From positions 18,490 through 82,489 of the forward strand of contig QQVE01000035.1 of NCBI GenBank assembly GCA_003389325.1: DNA of 64,000 nucleotides, given 5' to 3'. A program made the position numbers and the translations under genes. Of the stretch, positions 54,158 through 63,227 are shown one piece after another. Every line of letters begins with the position of its first letter. Within the stretch, counting starts at the first letter, position 1. This DNA is from Planctomycetota bacterium (GTDB taxonomy: Bacteria; Planctomycetota; Planctomycetia; Pirellulales; PALSA-1355). Under the pieces are notes generated by a model, which searched no databases, was not told the DNA's origin, and saw nothing but the letters and a program-made list of their open reading frames with translations.

Positions 54158-55225
54158 CTACTGCTCGCCGTCGAGCTGGTACTCTTTGAGTTTCTTGTGC
54201 AGCGTGTTGCGATTGATGCCCAGCTTCGTGGCGGCCTTCGTCTGCACGCTTTCGCAAGAGGCCATCACCTGGGCGATCAACTCGCGCTCGACGCGGTTGA
54301 CGACCTTGGCGTGTAGATTATCCTCTTGCGGTCCCGCCGCGGCGACCCCCTGTTGCACCAGCTCGAACGTGAGCGTCTCCAGGTCGGCCGTGCGGGGGCG
54401 GCTGTTCGTGCGGGCTTTCGGCCCGCGCAGCACGGCTTCGGGCAGCAGTTCGCAGGTCAGCTCGTCGCCCTCGGCCATCACGACGGCCCGCTCGACGTAG
54501 TTTTGCAGCTCGCGGACGTTGCCCGGCCAGTGGTAATTCTGCAGGGCCGTCAGCGCCTTCGAATCGATGTGCGTCACGTAGCGGTCGTTTTCTTCATTGT
54601 AGTAGGTCAGGAAGTGCCCGACCAACTCGGCGATGTCCTCGGGCCTTTCGCGCAGCGGCGGCAAGGGAATAGGCACGACGTTGAGGCGGTAGTACAGGTC
54701 TTCGCGAAACTCGCCCGACTCGATGGCTCCCATCAGATCGCGGTTGCTGGCGGCCAGCACGCGCGTGTCGACGCGCACGGTTTGCGTGTCGCCCACGCGC
54801 TCGAACTCGCGCTCCTGCAGCACGCGCAGCAGCTTCACTTGCAGCTTGGGCGTGGTGGAGTTGATCTCATCGAGAAAGATCGTGCCGGTGTGCGCGGCTT
54901 CGAAGCGGCCGGTGCGATTGGCCACGGCTCCCGTGAACGAGCCGCGGACGTGGCCGAACAACTCGCTCTCGAGCAGGTTCTCGCTCAAGGCCCCGCAGTT
55001 GACGCGCACGAAGGGGCCGCTTGCGCGGAGGCTGGTTTGATGGATCGCCTTGGCGATCAATTCCTTGCCGGTGCCGGTTTCACCCAGCAGCAACACCGAC
55101 GCGTTGGAGCGCGCCACCCGCCGGGTGAGCGCATAGACCTTCTGCATGGCGGGGCTGGACCCGATCAGCCCCGGGATCGGGGGCCGGCCGGGGTCCGCTT
55201 CAAAAGGTCGGTAGGACGTACTCAT
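54158..55225 (-). CDS. Sigma54-dependent transcription activator without sensor domain
   Basis: 355 residues. The AAA+ domain begins almost at once: Walker A GETGTGKE (48-55), GSFTGA (95-100, sigma54-contact loop), Walker B GTIFLDE (114-120), and the R-finger region FREDLYYRLNVV. A Fis-type helix-turn-helix closes the protein (ESVQTKAATKLGINRNTLHKKL). The first 20 residues carry no receiver, GAF or PAS domain, so it is constitutive or controlled by a partner or its level. Target genes are unknown; it lies inside a heme gene run, 11 bp before the CcsA-like gene. Confidence 0.93.
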   Translation of the reverse strand: MSTSYRPFEADPGRPPIPGLIGSSPAMQKVYALTRRVARSNASVLLLGETGTGKELIAKAIHQTSLRASGPFVRVNCGALSENLLESELFGHVRGSFTGAVANRTGRFEAAHTGTIFLDEINSTTPKLQVKLLRVLQEREFERVGDTQTVRVDTRVLAASNRDLMGAIESGEFREDLYYRLNVVPIPLPPLRERPEDIAELVGHFLTYYNEENDRYVTHIDSKALTALQNYHWPGNVRELQNYVERAVVMAEGDELTCELLPEAVLRGPKARTNSRPRTADLETLTFELVQQGVAAAGPQEDNLHAKVVNRVERELIAQVMASCESVQTKAATKLGINRNTLHKKLKEYQLDGEQ

Positions 55226-55266
55226 AGTAGGGAGCCCTCGCGCCCGACGCTGACGTTGCCAGCAGG

Positions 55267-57636
55267 CTAGGACTGGGGCGGCGGTTCGCCTTTGTTCTCG
55301 AGCGTATCCAACACCGCGCCCAGCACCTCGTGCGTCTCGGCGTTGCGGCCGGCGTTGGAGTTGTAAATGTCGTACTGCCGGCGAATCTCGTTCGTCGTCA
55401 GCAGAATGCCGTGACTGCGGATGCTGCGCGCCAGGGCCGCCACCGCCGCCTTGCGCATGGCCAGCGGCTGCGTGGGCGAATCGGCCAGGCCCAGCAGCGC
55501 CTGCTGTCCCTGATCGGTGCCGATCTCGCCCAGCAATTCGATCGCGCGGCCGGCCAGTTGCGGTAAGTAGATCAGCGGGAGGATCGTCGACTCGAGTTGC
55601 CGCAGATCGAACACCCGTTGTTCCGAATGAGCTAGCTCGACAAGCCAGTCCATCGCCGCTTTCGCTTGGGCGTTGCGCTCTGCGGTGGTCACGTGCGAAC
55701 GGCCGGCCCGGGCCAACAGGTCGCCGACGAACAGCTTCATTTCCGCATCGTTCTGCGGTTGCAAGAATGCTTCGGCCCGATCGGCGCGGCGGGCGAAGTC
55801 CTCCACGCGCACCAGATCGTTCAAAGGCGCGATGAATCCCACCGGCAAATCGGCCGTGCGGCGATCGCGGCGCAACTGCGCGAGCAGTTCATCGGCCGGC
55901 GGACGGTTGATGGCCGAGTGAATCATCACCAGCTCGTAGTCGGGCGACTGCACGGCCAACTCGTAGGCTTCGCGGCCGTTCGTGGCCACGTCGGCGTCGT
56001 AGCCCAGCGCAGCGGCCAGGCCGGCCAGCTTGCCGCCTTCGGCACTGAGCGGATGCGCGATCAGAATGCGCGGGGTGCCATACGAGCCGGCAAAGAAGCC
56101 CAGCCCCTCGGTGACGTGGCTCGAGCCGGCAAACGGTTGCCGCGGATCGAGATGCATGATGGCGGCCGTGGCCGCGAATCGCAGGCGGCGATCGGCGTGA
56201 TTGGCCGCCCGGGCCAAGCCGCTCGGCGCGGAGCCTCCGTGGGCCAGCAGGTCGATCGTGCCGATTTGGCCCAGGATCTCCGCGGCGGCCGTGGCCGCGG
56301 GAATGTAGTCATGGTTCATGGCGTAGACCATCACGTCCTCGACGACGCGAGGACCAAACCCGGCGGCGATGGCGTAGGCCGTGCCGGGTTCGGTGGGCAT
56401 GGGCTGGTCGAGACCCGCCGCCAGGCGAGCCGCCTGCAGCAAGGTCGTGAGATACAGCCTTCGCCGCTGGGGGCTCTTGGGGTCGACGACGTACCAGTCG
56501 TACGCCGCCCGCACGGCTTCGGCCAGCGTGGCCCCGGTCTGGTCGTAGAACAGCGGCACGCTCTGATTTTTTTCGGCGTTCCAGTGCCAGACCTCGATAG
56601 TTGGCGGTCCGTCGCCGGCCTCGTTGCGCGACTGGTTCAAGCGGCGCTTGGCGGTGTACTCCAGCAGACGCGATGCTTCCACGGGGCTGGGCGTATGCCC
56701 GCTGATTTGCTGGAGCGCCGCGCCCGCCGCGTTGCGCAAGGCCGGTGTGCTTTGCGGCGACAGGTAAACGCCCAGCAGCGGAGCCACCGCCTTGTTCGAT
56801 CGCAGTGCGCCGAGGACCTGTGCGACCTGTGTTTTCAACGCGGCATCGGGCGACTCGAGCACGCCCAACAGCGGCGGCACAGCCGCCTGTCCCAGGCGAA
56901 CCAGCAACCGCTTGGCGCGGGCATGCTCGCTCGTGCGCCGGGGATCGGCCAGGACATCGACCAGGGGCGCCACGGCCGCGTCGCCGGCCCGCAACAGAGC
57001 CTGTATGGCCAAAGCCCGTTCGTTCTCATCGGCGTCGCTGAGCTGCCTCGCCCAGTCACCCAGCCGCCCGGGATCGCGACGATACGCCTCGGCCGCTTGG
57101 AACAAGTCGTCGATGAACGGACCCAGTTGCTTGCCGAGTACCGGATTGCGGGCCAGCCGCATCAGCGCGCCCGAGGAAAAGTTCGCCGCCAGGGCCGCTT
57201 TTTGCTCCTGGTCGAGTTGCTGGTTGGTCAGCTTCTCGATGATCGGTTGGGCAAGCTCGGGGTGCCCCAGGTCGGCCAGGATGCGGATGCCCTGCAACAG
57301 GTCGTACGGTTTCTGCGAGCGCGACTCGAGTACGGCCTGCACGGCCGGATCTTCGAGCGCCGCTTGCGACGCGGGCGCTGGTTCGGCAGCGGGCGCCGCA
57401 TCGTCCTCGCGCCGCGGGGGCGCCACTTCCGCGGCCGGCGGCGGCTCTTCGGCGGCCCCGAACGCGTCGGCCGCAGGGTCCGCCGGTCCGAACAGGTCGT
57501 CGCCAGAATCGGCGGGGCCGAAGGGATTGTCGGCAGGGTCGACTGCTCCAAAGGGATCGTCTGCCGGCTGCGCGTAGACCGCCGACGAAACGAATCCGGG
57601 CGCGATCAACGCGGCGAGCAGAATGAAACAACGCAT
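55267..57636 (-). CDS. Exported HEAT-repeat protein with degenerate receiver domain
   Basis: 789 residues from the ATG at 57636 (signal MRCFILLAALIAPGFVSSAVYAQP). After four 10-residue repeats with D-x-F-G ends (FG at 29-30, 39-40, 49-50, 59-60) and an Ala/Pro linker come HEAT repeats (about 205-320, 440-500, 680-760). Residues 522-605 fit a CheY-like receiver (ILIAHPLSAEGGKLAGLAAAL, ALGYDADVATNGREAYEL, TADLPVGFIAP), but the acidic pocket is A527/H528 and the phospho-Asp position is H573. So it cannot be phosphorylated normally and works as a binding fold outside the cytoplasm. Function unknown. It lies 40 bp after argH. Confidence 0.8.
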   Translation of the reverse strand: MRCFILLAALIAPGFVSSAVYAQPADDPFGAVDPADNPFGPADSGDDLFGPADPAADAFGAAEEPPPAAEVAPPRREDDAAPAAEPAPASQAALEDPAVQAVLESRSQKPYDLLQGIRILADLGHPELAQPIIEKLTNQQLDQEQKAALAANFSSGALMRLARNPVLGKQLGPFIDDLFQAAEAYRRDPGRLGDWARQLSDADENERALAIQALLRAGDAAVAPLVDVLADPRRTSEHARAKRLLVRLGQAAVPPLLGVLESPDAALKTQVAQVLGALRSNKAVAPLLGVYLSPQSTPALRNAAGAALQQISGHTPSPVEASRLLEYTAKRRLNQSRNEAGDGPPTIEVWHWNAEKNQSVPLFYDQTGATLAEAVRAAYDWYVVDPKSPQRRRLYLTTLLQAARLAAGLDQPMPTEPGTAYAIAAGFGPRVVEDVMVYAMNHDYIPAATAAAEILGQIGTIDLLAHGGSAPSGLARAANHADRRLRFAATAAIMHLDPRQPFAGSSHVTEGLGFFAGSYGTPRILIAHPLSAEGGKLAGLAAALGYDADVATNGREAYELAVQSPDYELVMIHSAINRPPADELLAQLRRDRRTADLPVGFIAPLNDLVRVEDFARRADRAEAFLQPQNDAEMKLFVGDLLARAGRSHVTTAERNAQAKAAMDWLVELAHSEQRVFDLRQLESTILPLIYLPQLAGRAIELLGEIGTDQGQQALLGLADSPTQPLAMRKAAVAALARSIRSHGILLTTNEIRRQYDIYNSNAGRNAETHEVLGAVLDTLENKGEPPPQS

Positions 57637-57676
57637 GGCAACATCTCGGCGGGGAATCATAAGGGGCGTCGACGTC

Positions 57677-59086
57677 TCACCTGTCGGCAGTCGCTCCATC
57701 CGACCGGGCGACCGCAAGTTTCTGTTTCCAACGGGCCAATTGCTCGGCAACGCGCTCGGGCCCGGACGACCCGTAGCTCGTAAAGGCGCCCACGGCGTGC
57801 TGCACGCCCAGCACTTCGAACACCTGCGTGTCGAGCGTGGGTTCCGCGGCCTGAAAGTCCTCGAGCGAAAGTTTCGACAGCGGCACGTCGCGGTCGAGCG
57901 CCGTGCGCACCAATTGACCGACGATGCCGTGGGCGGTGCGCTGGGGGATACCGCGCTGAATCAGGTACTCCATCAGCGTGGTGGCATCGAGATGCCCCAC
58001 GTCGAGCCGGGCGGCGATGCGGTCGCGGTTCAACTCGGCGCCGGCCACCATGGGCGCGGCCATCTGCAAGCAGGCATGCACCGCGTCGAACGAATCGAAG
58101 ATCCGCGGTTTGTCTTCTTGCAGGTCGCGGTTGTAGGCCAGGGGTAAACCCTTGACCAGCACCAACAGCGCCGTGAGGTTGCCCACCACGCGGGCGGTCT
58201 TGCCGCGTACCAGCTCCAGCACGTCGGGATTGACCTTTTGCGGCATGATCGACGAGCCGGTGCAGTAGGCCTGCGGCAGCTTGAGGAACCCGAACTCGGA
58301 GGCGGACCAAAGAATCCACTCCTCGGCCCAGGTGCTCAAGTGTTCGGCGATCAACGTCAGGACAAACGCGAATTCGATGGCAAAGTCGCGATCGCTCGAG
58401 ACATCGATGCTGTTGGCGGCCACGCTCTCAAATCCGAGCTGGCTGGCCACCCATTCGCGATCGATCGGCAGGCTGGTGCCGGCCACGGCCGCCGAGCCCA
58501 ATCCCAGCACGTTGACCCGCCGGCGGCAGTCGGCCAGCCGCGCCCGGTCGCGCTCGAACTTTTCGCAGTAGCACAGCCAATAGTGGGTGGCCAGCACGGG
58601 CTGGGCCCGCTGCATGTGCGTGTACGCCGGCAGAATACAGCCTTGGTCGGCGTCGGCCCGCCCGACGAACGCCGTTTGCAGCGCCACCAGGGAGGCGTCG
58701 ACCTGGTCGATGGCATCGCGGACCCACATCCGCAAATCGGTCGAAACCTGATCGTTGCGGCTGCGAGCGGTGTGCAGCTTGCGGCCCACGTCGCCGAGCT
58801 GCTCGATGAGCGCCGCCTCGATATGCATGTGGATATCTTCCAATTCAGGCTTGAATTGAAAGTCGCCTTGCTCAATTTGCCGGCGAATCGTGCCCAGGGC
58901 CTGTTCAATTTGGCCGCGCTCGTCCTCGGTGATGAGTCCCACTCGCGCGAGCATTTGTGCATGAGCCAGTGAGCCGGTGATGTCGTGCGCATAAAGCCGG
59001 CGATCGAAGCTCACGCTTTCGGTGAACTGTTCGACCCGCGCATCGGTGGCCTCTTGAAAGACTCCCGCCCATGCCTTCTTTGCCAC
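57677..59086 (-). CDS. argH: Argininosuccinate lyase
   Basis: 469 residues from a GTG at 59086 giving MAKKAWAGVFQEATDARVEQFTES; an ATG at 59116 adds 10 residues that do not resemble ArgH. Signature GSSIMPQKVNPD is present (usual MPQKKNPD, one K to V), as are the SRNDQVSTDLRMWVRD and AYTHMQRAQPV regions. It splits argininosuccinate to arginine and fumarate. Other arginine genes are not nearby; instead it begins a run leading to hemA. SpeA, encoded 12 kb away, uses arginine. Confidence 0.96.
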   Translation of the reverse strand: MAKKAWAGVFQEATDARVEQFTESVSFDRRLYAHDITGSLAHAQMLARVGLITEDERGQIEQALGTIRRQIEQGDFQFKPELEDIHMHIEAALIEQLGDVGRKLHTARSRNDQVSTDLRMWVRDAIDQVDASLVALQTAFVGRADADQGCILPAYTHMQRAQPVLATHYWLCYCEKFERDRARLADCRRRVNVLGLGSAAVAGTSLPIDREWVASQLGFESVAANSIDVSSDRDFAIEFAFVLTLIAEHLSTWAEEWILWSASEFGFLKLPQAYCTGSSIMPQKVNPDVLELVRGKTARVVGNLTALLVLVKGLPLAYNRDLQEDKPRIFDSFDAVHACLQMAAPMVAGAELNRDRIAARLDVGHLDATTLMEYLIQRGIPQRTAHGIVGQLVRTALDRDVPLSKLSLEDFQAAEPTLDTQVFEVLGVQHAVGAFTSYGSSGPERVAEQLARWKQKLAVARSDGATADR

Positions 59087-59398
59087 GCGCGCCTCACATG
59101 CCCAGAGAATGGGCATCGTCGAAAGTCGAAACTACGCCAACATATTCAGAGTAAATGGCTTACGAAAACGTGTCAACGAGTCGCCCCGTGGCCACGTGCG
59201 CGGCATTCCGATGCGCATCCGCGCCACGAGGTCGGATTGCGCGGGTCGTTTCAAATCTGCCGCCGCGGTGTGCCTGCGATTTAGGCTTCCAAAGGTAATC
59301 TGTGAGCGTATTTGCGACCCGACAACGGCATGCGGTAGGATGACCGCCCCGTTTGCCACGACCTCGTCTTCTCCAAGTGCAAGGGCTCGCAACCAACC
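59087..59398. other. 312-bp divergent intergenic region
   Basis: Between argH (minus) and the SDR gene (plus). No gene, repeat or clear hairpin was seen. It should contain divergent promoters; an AT-rich patch near 59130-59165 is the most promoter-like part. Confidence 0.45.
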
Positions 59399-60220
59399 AT
59401 GAGTAGTCTCAAGGGAAAAACCGTCTTTATTACCGGCGCCAGCCGGGGCATCGGCAAGGCGATTGGGCTGCGCGCCGCGCGCGACGGAGCCAACGTGGTC
59501 GTGGCCGCCAAGACCAGCCAGCCGCATCCCAAGCTCGAAGGCACGGCTCACACGGCCGTCGAGCAATTCGAACAGGCCGGCGGCAAGGGACTGGCCTGCA
59601 TTACCGACATTCGCTTCGAAGACCAGGTTCAAGCCGCCGTCGCCAAGACCGTCGAAACGTTCGGCGGGATCGACATCCTGGTGAACAACGCCAGTGCGAT
59701 CAGTCTGACCGGCACGCTGGACACGGAGATGAAGCGCTACGACCTGATGCACGGCATCAACACCCGCGGCACGTTTCTCACCTCGAAGTGCTGCCTGCCG
59801 CACCTGCTGAAGGCCGAGAACCCGCACATCCTCAACATCTCGCCGCCCTTGTCGATGGAAGCCCGCTGGTTTGCCGGACACGTGGCTTACACGATGGCCA
59901 AGTTCGGCATGAGCATGTGCGTGTTGGGGATGGCCGAGGAGTTCAAGGAGCAAGGCGTGGCCGTCAACGCGCTGTGGCCGGTCACAGTCATCGCCACCGC
60001 GGCAGTGCGCAACCTGCTGGGCGGCGACGCCATGATCCAAGTGAGCCGCAAGCCCGAAATCATGGCCGACGCGGCCCACGCGATCCTCACCCGCCCCAGC
60101 CGAGAATGCACCGGCAACTTCTTCCTCGACGAGAAGGTGCTGCGCGATGCCGGCGTGACCGACTTGGACCAGTACTCCGTCGAGCCGGGCGCGAAGCTAC
60201 AGCCGGACTTTTTCGTCTAG
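59399..60220 (+). CDS. Short-chain dehydrogenase, HSDL2-like
   Basis: 273 residues. Rossmann motif TGASRGIGKAIGLRAARDG, NAG-type variant NNASAISLTGT, catalytic Ser in LNISPPLSME and Y-x3-K in YTMAKFGMS. The insertion AAKTSQPHPKLEGTAHTAVE and the SPPLSMEARWF loop are those of hydroxysteroid-dehydrogenase-like protein 2 rather than FabG. The C-terminal SCP2 sterol-carrier domain of animal HSDL2 is absent. Probable lipid- or acyl-related oxidoreductase, substrate unknown. Confidence 0.88.
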   Translation: MSSLKGKTVFITGASRGIGKAIGLRAARDGANVVVAAKTSQPHPKLEGTAHTAVEQFEQAGGKGLACITDIRFEDQVQAAVAKTVETFGGIDILVNNASAISLTGTLDTEMKRYDLMHGINTRGTFLTSKCCLPHLLKAENPHILNISPPLSMEARWFAGHVAYTMAKFGMSMCVLGMAEEFKEQGVAVNALWPVTVIATAAVRNLLGGDAMIQVSRKPEIMADAAHAILTRPSRECTGNFFLDEKVLRDAGVTDLDQYSVEPGAKLQPDFFV

Positions 60221-60272
60221 GGGGAACGAAAGTTCCCCCGGGCCTTCAGACATCCGACGCAACGGCAAACCT

Positions 60273-60605
60273 GTGGTGACACTTTTCCGTCGAGATCGCG
60301 CTCTTCGGTACTCAATGCGGACGATGCTGATACTCGTGGCAGTGGTTGCCGGTGCGCTAGGATGGCAGGCTCACATCGTCCAAGAACGTAGAGAAGTCCT
60401 GGCATACGTCGCGGCTCATGGCGCGGTGTTGGGAGAGAAAAAACACCCGAATCTCCTGCGCCAATGGTTGGGTGATGTGACCGTTTCTGGGCTAGTTGTG
60501 ACGCGCGGCGATAAAGTCGTCCAACGCGTGGAGCGAACTTTCCCCGAAGCGCGAATCTGGGCGATCGCTCCAATCGGCGGCGGACGGATCAAAGGGGAGC
60601 CATGA
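60273..60605 (+). CDS. Small membrane-anchored planctomycete-type protein
   Basis: 110 residues from GTG 60273 (an ATG at 60315 is possible). The segment RYSMRTMLILVAVVAGALGWQ is the R-[FY]-S-x-R-T-hydrophobic leader found at the start of many planctomycete membrane proteins. The short soluble part follows (EVLAYVAAHGAVLGE, VTVSGLVVTRGDKVV). It is shorter than usual relatives, which often continue into repeats, so it may be a small family member or truncated. Function unknown. Confidence 0.55.
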   Translation: MVTLFRRDRALRYSMRTMLILVAVVAGALGWQAHIVQERREVLAYVAAHGAVLGEKKHPNLLRQWLGDVTVSGLVVTRGDKVVQRVERTFPEARIWAIAPIGGGRIKGEP

Positions 60606-60654
60606 GTCAGCACGGCTATCGGTAGGGCATTGCGGTCGGCGACCCCTGGCGCCG

Positions 60655-60861
60655 CTACAGCCGCCAGGCCACGATCGCCAGCACGACCATGATGGCCAGC
60701 ATGAAGCCCGAGATCATCACGGCCAGCCGGGCCGCGTGGGTGAGAATAGGCCGCATCGCTTCGTGGTGCGTTGCGGCATACACCAGACTGATCACGATGA
60801 TCAGCGGCACGGCGAACCACATCAGGTTCACTTGCGCAAGCGGCAGAGCCATTTCGGACAC
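60655..60861 (-). CDS. Small two-helix membrane protein
   Basis: 68 residues from a GTG at 60861, with AAGGAG 8 bp upstream; ATG 60852 is the alternative. Two hydrophobic helices (about 13-29 and 43-65). The histidine pair in the loop (THHEAMRPILTHAARLAVM) is notable. It lies 13 bp after the DUF6677-like gene on the same strand. Function unknown. Confidence 0.6.
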   Translation of the reverse strand: MSEMALPLAQVNLMWFAVPLIIVISLVYAATHHEAMRPILTHAARLAVMISGFMLAIMVVLAIVAWRL

Positions 60862-60874
60862 GACACGTCTCCTT

Positions 60875-61459
60875 CTATCCGCCGGGTTCGGTGTCAGGTT
60901 CTTTGTCGGGCTTTTTCTTTCTGTCGTCCTCGGCCAGTTGCACAGGTCCGCCCCAGGCGTCGTACACCGCCAGCACGTTCAATAGCCCCGCGATCATCGT
61001 GTACACCGTGCCCAACTCCAGATAGCGGTGCAACTCGCGGTACCAGTCGTTGAGCTCTTGGGGCGTGGAGGGCGGAGCCATGACGCCGCCGAACAGCGGA
61101 GCCTTCTGGCTGCGCACCAGAAAGTTCTGCACCAGGGCCGGCAGCGCCGGCAGCCCGACTCCCACCTGGCACAGGTAGGGCAGCCGCCGATCCCAGTCGG
61201 TCCACGACGCGTAGACGGCGCGGCCTTCGCTGATCGACAGCCCGAACACGAACGTGCTCAGGATGCAAATCATGAACAGCAGGCCCTTGGCCGTGCGTCC
61301 CTGATAGAGATGCCCCAAGCCCGGCACGAGCCAACCGAGCCCCGCGGCAACCAGCGGGTCCTTCAGGTCGATCGTCTCGACCTGCCCCGAGGCATCAGTG
61401 ACAACAGCGGCTGGAGACACGTTCGACCTCGCGCGTGGGGATCCGGGGGCGTAGCTCAC
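60875..61459 (-). CDS. DUF6677-like membrane protein
   Basis: 194 residues from GTG 61459; GTG 61420 has a better GAGG site and is a fair alternative. The first conserved segment DPLVAAGLGWLVPGLGHLYQGRTAKGLLFMI is the TM2/'GLGHLYQGR' motif of the family. Three to four membrane helices follow, and the tail is Lys/Asp/Pro-rich. Function unknown. It appears to be cotranscribed with the small protein downstream. Confidence 0.7.
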   Translation of the reverse strand: MSYAPGSPRARSNVSPAAVVTDASGQVETIDLKDPLVAAGLGWLVPGLGHLYQGRTAKGLLFMICILSTFVFGLSISEGRAVYASWTDWDRRLPYLCQVGVGLPALPALVQNFLVRSQKAPLFGGVMAPPSTPQELNDWYRELHRYLELGTVYTMIAGLLNVLAVYDAWGGPVQLAEDDRKKKPDKEPDTEPGG

Positions 61460-61540
61460 GCCGACCGCGATATTCTAAACGCGGAGGGTCCCCGGGGCCA
61501 GATCGGCCGAGAGAGCGCCTGATGGCACAAGACAGCGGCG

Positions 61541-62368
61541 TCAGGGGGTCGATTCGGCCTGCGGCGCGGTAGCCACGACGCCTAGCTCGTCGTAGACCAG
61601 TTCGATCATGTCGGCTTCGATCTGCGACAGATTAGACCCGGCCCCGCCCAGCAGCGCCAGGTCGGCCATCTGGGTGATGCGCCGCGGCACGCCGCCGGAA
61701 AGCTCGTGCAGCCGCCTTACGGCCGATTCGCCGAAGATCGGCGTCGAGCGGCCGGCGCGCGACAGCGATTGCTTGAGAAACGCCGCCGTGTCGTCCAGGT
61801 CCCAGCATTCCAGGTCGATCCGCAACTCGGCCAGCTCCAGCAGCTTTTCGCCGAGGCGGCCCAGCCGACGCGTACGGCCCGCCAGCACGATCGTCAGACC
61901 GGCCTTGCGGCTGTGGTTGAAGTGTACCAGCCGCGCGATCTCTTCCAGCACGTCGCAGTGCGCGTCGTCGGCGTCGTCGAGCAACAGGACCGTGGTGATC
62001 TGCTGGTGGCGGTTGGCCAGCAGGTGGTCCTCCAACGTGCGGCACAGCGGAAACGCCCCGGCCGAGGCCGTCGATTCGATGCCGAACTCGCGAATCAAAC
62101 GCCACAAGAACTCGCGGCGATCGACCCCCACCAGGCTCAACAACGCCGGCTGTCGCTGAATCGTTCCCAGGCCGTTGGCAAAGACTTCCAGCACGAGCGA
62201 CTTGCCGCTGCCGGCGCTGCCCAGCAGCAATCCCAGCGTGCGTTGCTCGTCGACCAGGAAGTGCAGCCGCGCAATCGCTTCCTCCTGCGTGGCGCCTTGA
62301 TAGAATGAGCCCGGATCGAGATGGCCGCGAAAGGGCGATCGGGTCAGTCCCCAATAAGCTTGGTACAT
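61541..62368 (-). CDS. ExeA-like AAA ATPase
   Basis: 275 residues from the ATG at 62368 (MYQAYWGLTRSPFRG, the usual ExeA start). Walker A GSAGSGKS at 50-57, Walker B VLLLDDADD, sensor-type LAGRTRRLGRL and the C-terminal winged-type region HELSGGVPRRITQMADLAL. Unlike ExeA of type II secretion it has no membrane helix or peptidoglycan-binding domain. Similar stand-alone ATPases accompany secretion or pilus machines and transposition genes; no such genes are here. It is divergent from rsmE. Confidence 0.8.
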   Translation of the reverse strand: MYQAYWGLTRSPFRGHLDPGSFYQGATQEEAIARLHFLVDEQRTLGLLLGSAGSGKSLVLEVFANGLGTIQRQPALLSLVGVDRREFLWRLIREFGIESTASAGAFPLCRTLEDHLLANRHQQITTVLLLDDADDAHCDVLEEIARLVHFNHSRKAGLTIVLAGRTRRLGRLGEKLLELAELRIDLECWDLDDTAAFLKQSLSRAGRSTPIFGESAVRRLHELSGGVPRRITQMADLALLGGAGSNLSQIEADMIELVYDELGVVATAPQAESTP

Positions 62369-62504
62369 ACGCGACTCGCTCGTTGAATGCGCGCAAGCTA
62401 GCACGCGGCGACGAAGGGTGCCCTGCGGTTGTCATCTTCGGTACGAGGGCCGCAACCGCTTGAGCCAAACACGCCTGGACCCACTCGGGCCGGCCAGCCG
62501 CCTT

Positions 62505-63227
62505 ATGTCTCAGCGCTATTTCGTCGAGAGTCCGATCGAGGGTCCCACGGTCCGGCTCACCGGCAGCGAGGCACATCATCTGGCCCACGTGATGCGCGCC
62601 CGAGCGGGGGATGACGTCGTTTTGTTCGACGGCGGCGGAGCGGAATATGCCGCCCGCGTCGAGCACATTGCCCGGGCCGAGATCGGGCTGGCGGTGCTCG
62701 AGCGGCGCGACGTCGACCGCGAGCCGGCCGTGCACCTGACCCTGGGAGTGGCCTTGCCGAAGCCCGACCGAGCCCGTTGGCTGGTGGAGAAAGCGACGGA
62801 GTTGGGCGTGGCCCGCCTGGTACCGCTAGTGACGCAGTTTGCGGGTCAGCGTCCGGCGCCGGCGACGCTGGTGAAACTGCGGCGAGCGGTTATCGAGGCC
62901 TGCAAGCAATGCGGCCGCAATCGATTGATGGAGATCGCCGAACCCCAGCCGTTCGACGCTTGGATCGGCACGGTAGAAGGAGCGCGGCTGCTGGCTCATC
63001 CGGCATCTGCCGACCCCCGCAGCACTACGAGCCCGCCACTATCCCATCCCGGTCCGCTCACCATCGCCGTGGGGCCCGAAGGAGGATTCAGCCCACAGGA
63101 AGTTGAGAGGGCGTTGGCGGCCGGTTGGCGTACCGTGGCGCTGGGCGAGCGCATCCTGCGCGTGGAAACGGCCGCGCTGGCTCTGGCCGCGCTGTGCCTG
63201 TTGCCCGGCGGACGTGCGCTGCCTTAA
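62505..63227 (+). CDS. rsmE: 16S rRNA (uracil-1498-N3)-methyltransferase
   Basis: 240 residues from the ATG at 62505 (MSQRYFVESPIEGPTVRL). An N-terminal PUA-like part with GSEAHHLAHVMRARAGDDV is followed by a SPOUT methyltransferase domain: KATELGVARLVPL, CKQCGRNRLMEI, the knotted SAM site AVGPEGGFSPQEVE and LGERILRVETAALAL. It methylates U1498 of 16S rRNA. The stop TAA shares a TTAA palindrome with the stop of the convergent gene. Confidence 0.95.
   Translation: MSQRYFVESPIEGPTVRLTGSEAHHLAHVMRARAGDDVVLFDGGGAEYAARVEHIARAEIGLAVLERRDVDREPAVHLTLGVALPKPDRARWLVEKATELGVARLVPLVTQFAGQRPAPATLVKLRRAVIEACKQCGRNRLMEIAEPQPFDAWIGTVEGARLLAHPASADPRSTTSPPLSHPGPLTIAVGPEGGFSPQEVERALAAGWRTVALGERILRVETAALALAALCLLPGGRALP

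Noticed and set aside
55666..57783. Antisense frame of about 700 codons over the HEAT-repeat gene
   Set aside because: Gly/Arg/Gln-rich shadow with no motif, opposite a gene with signal peptide and HEAT repeats.
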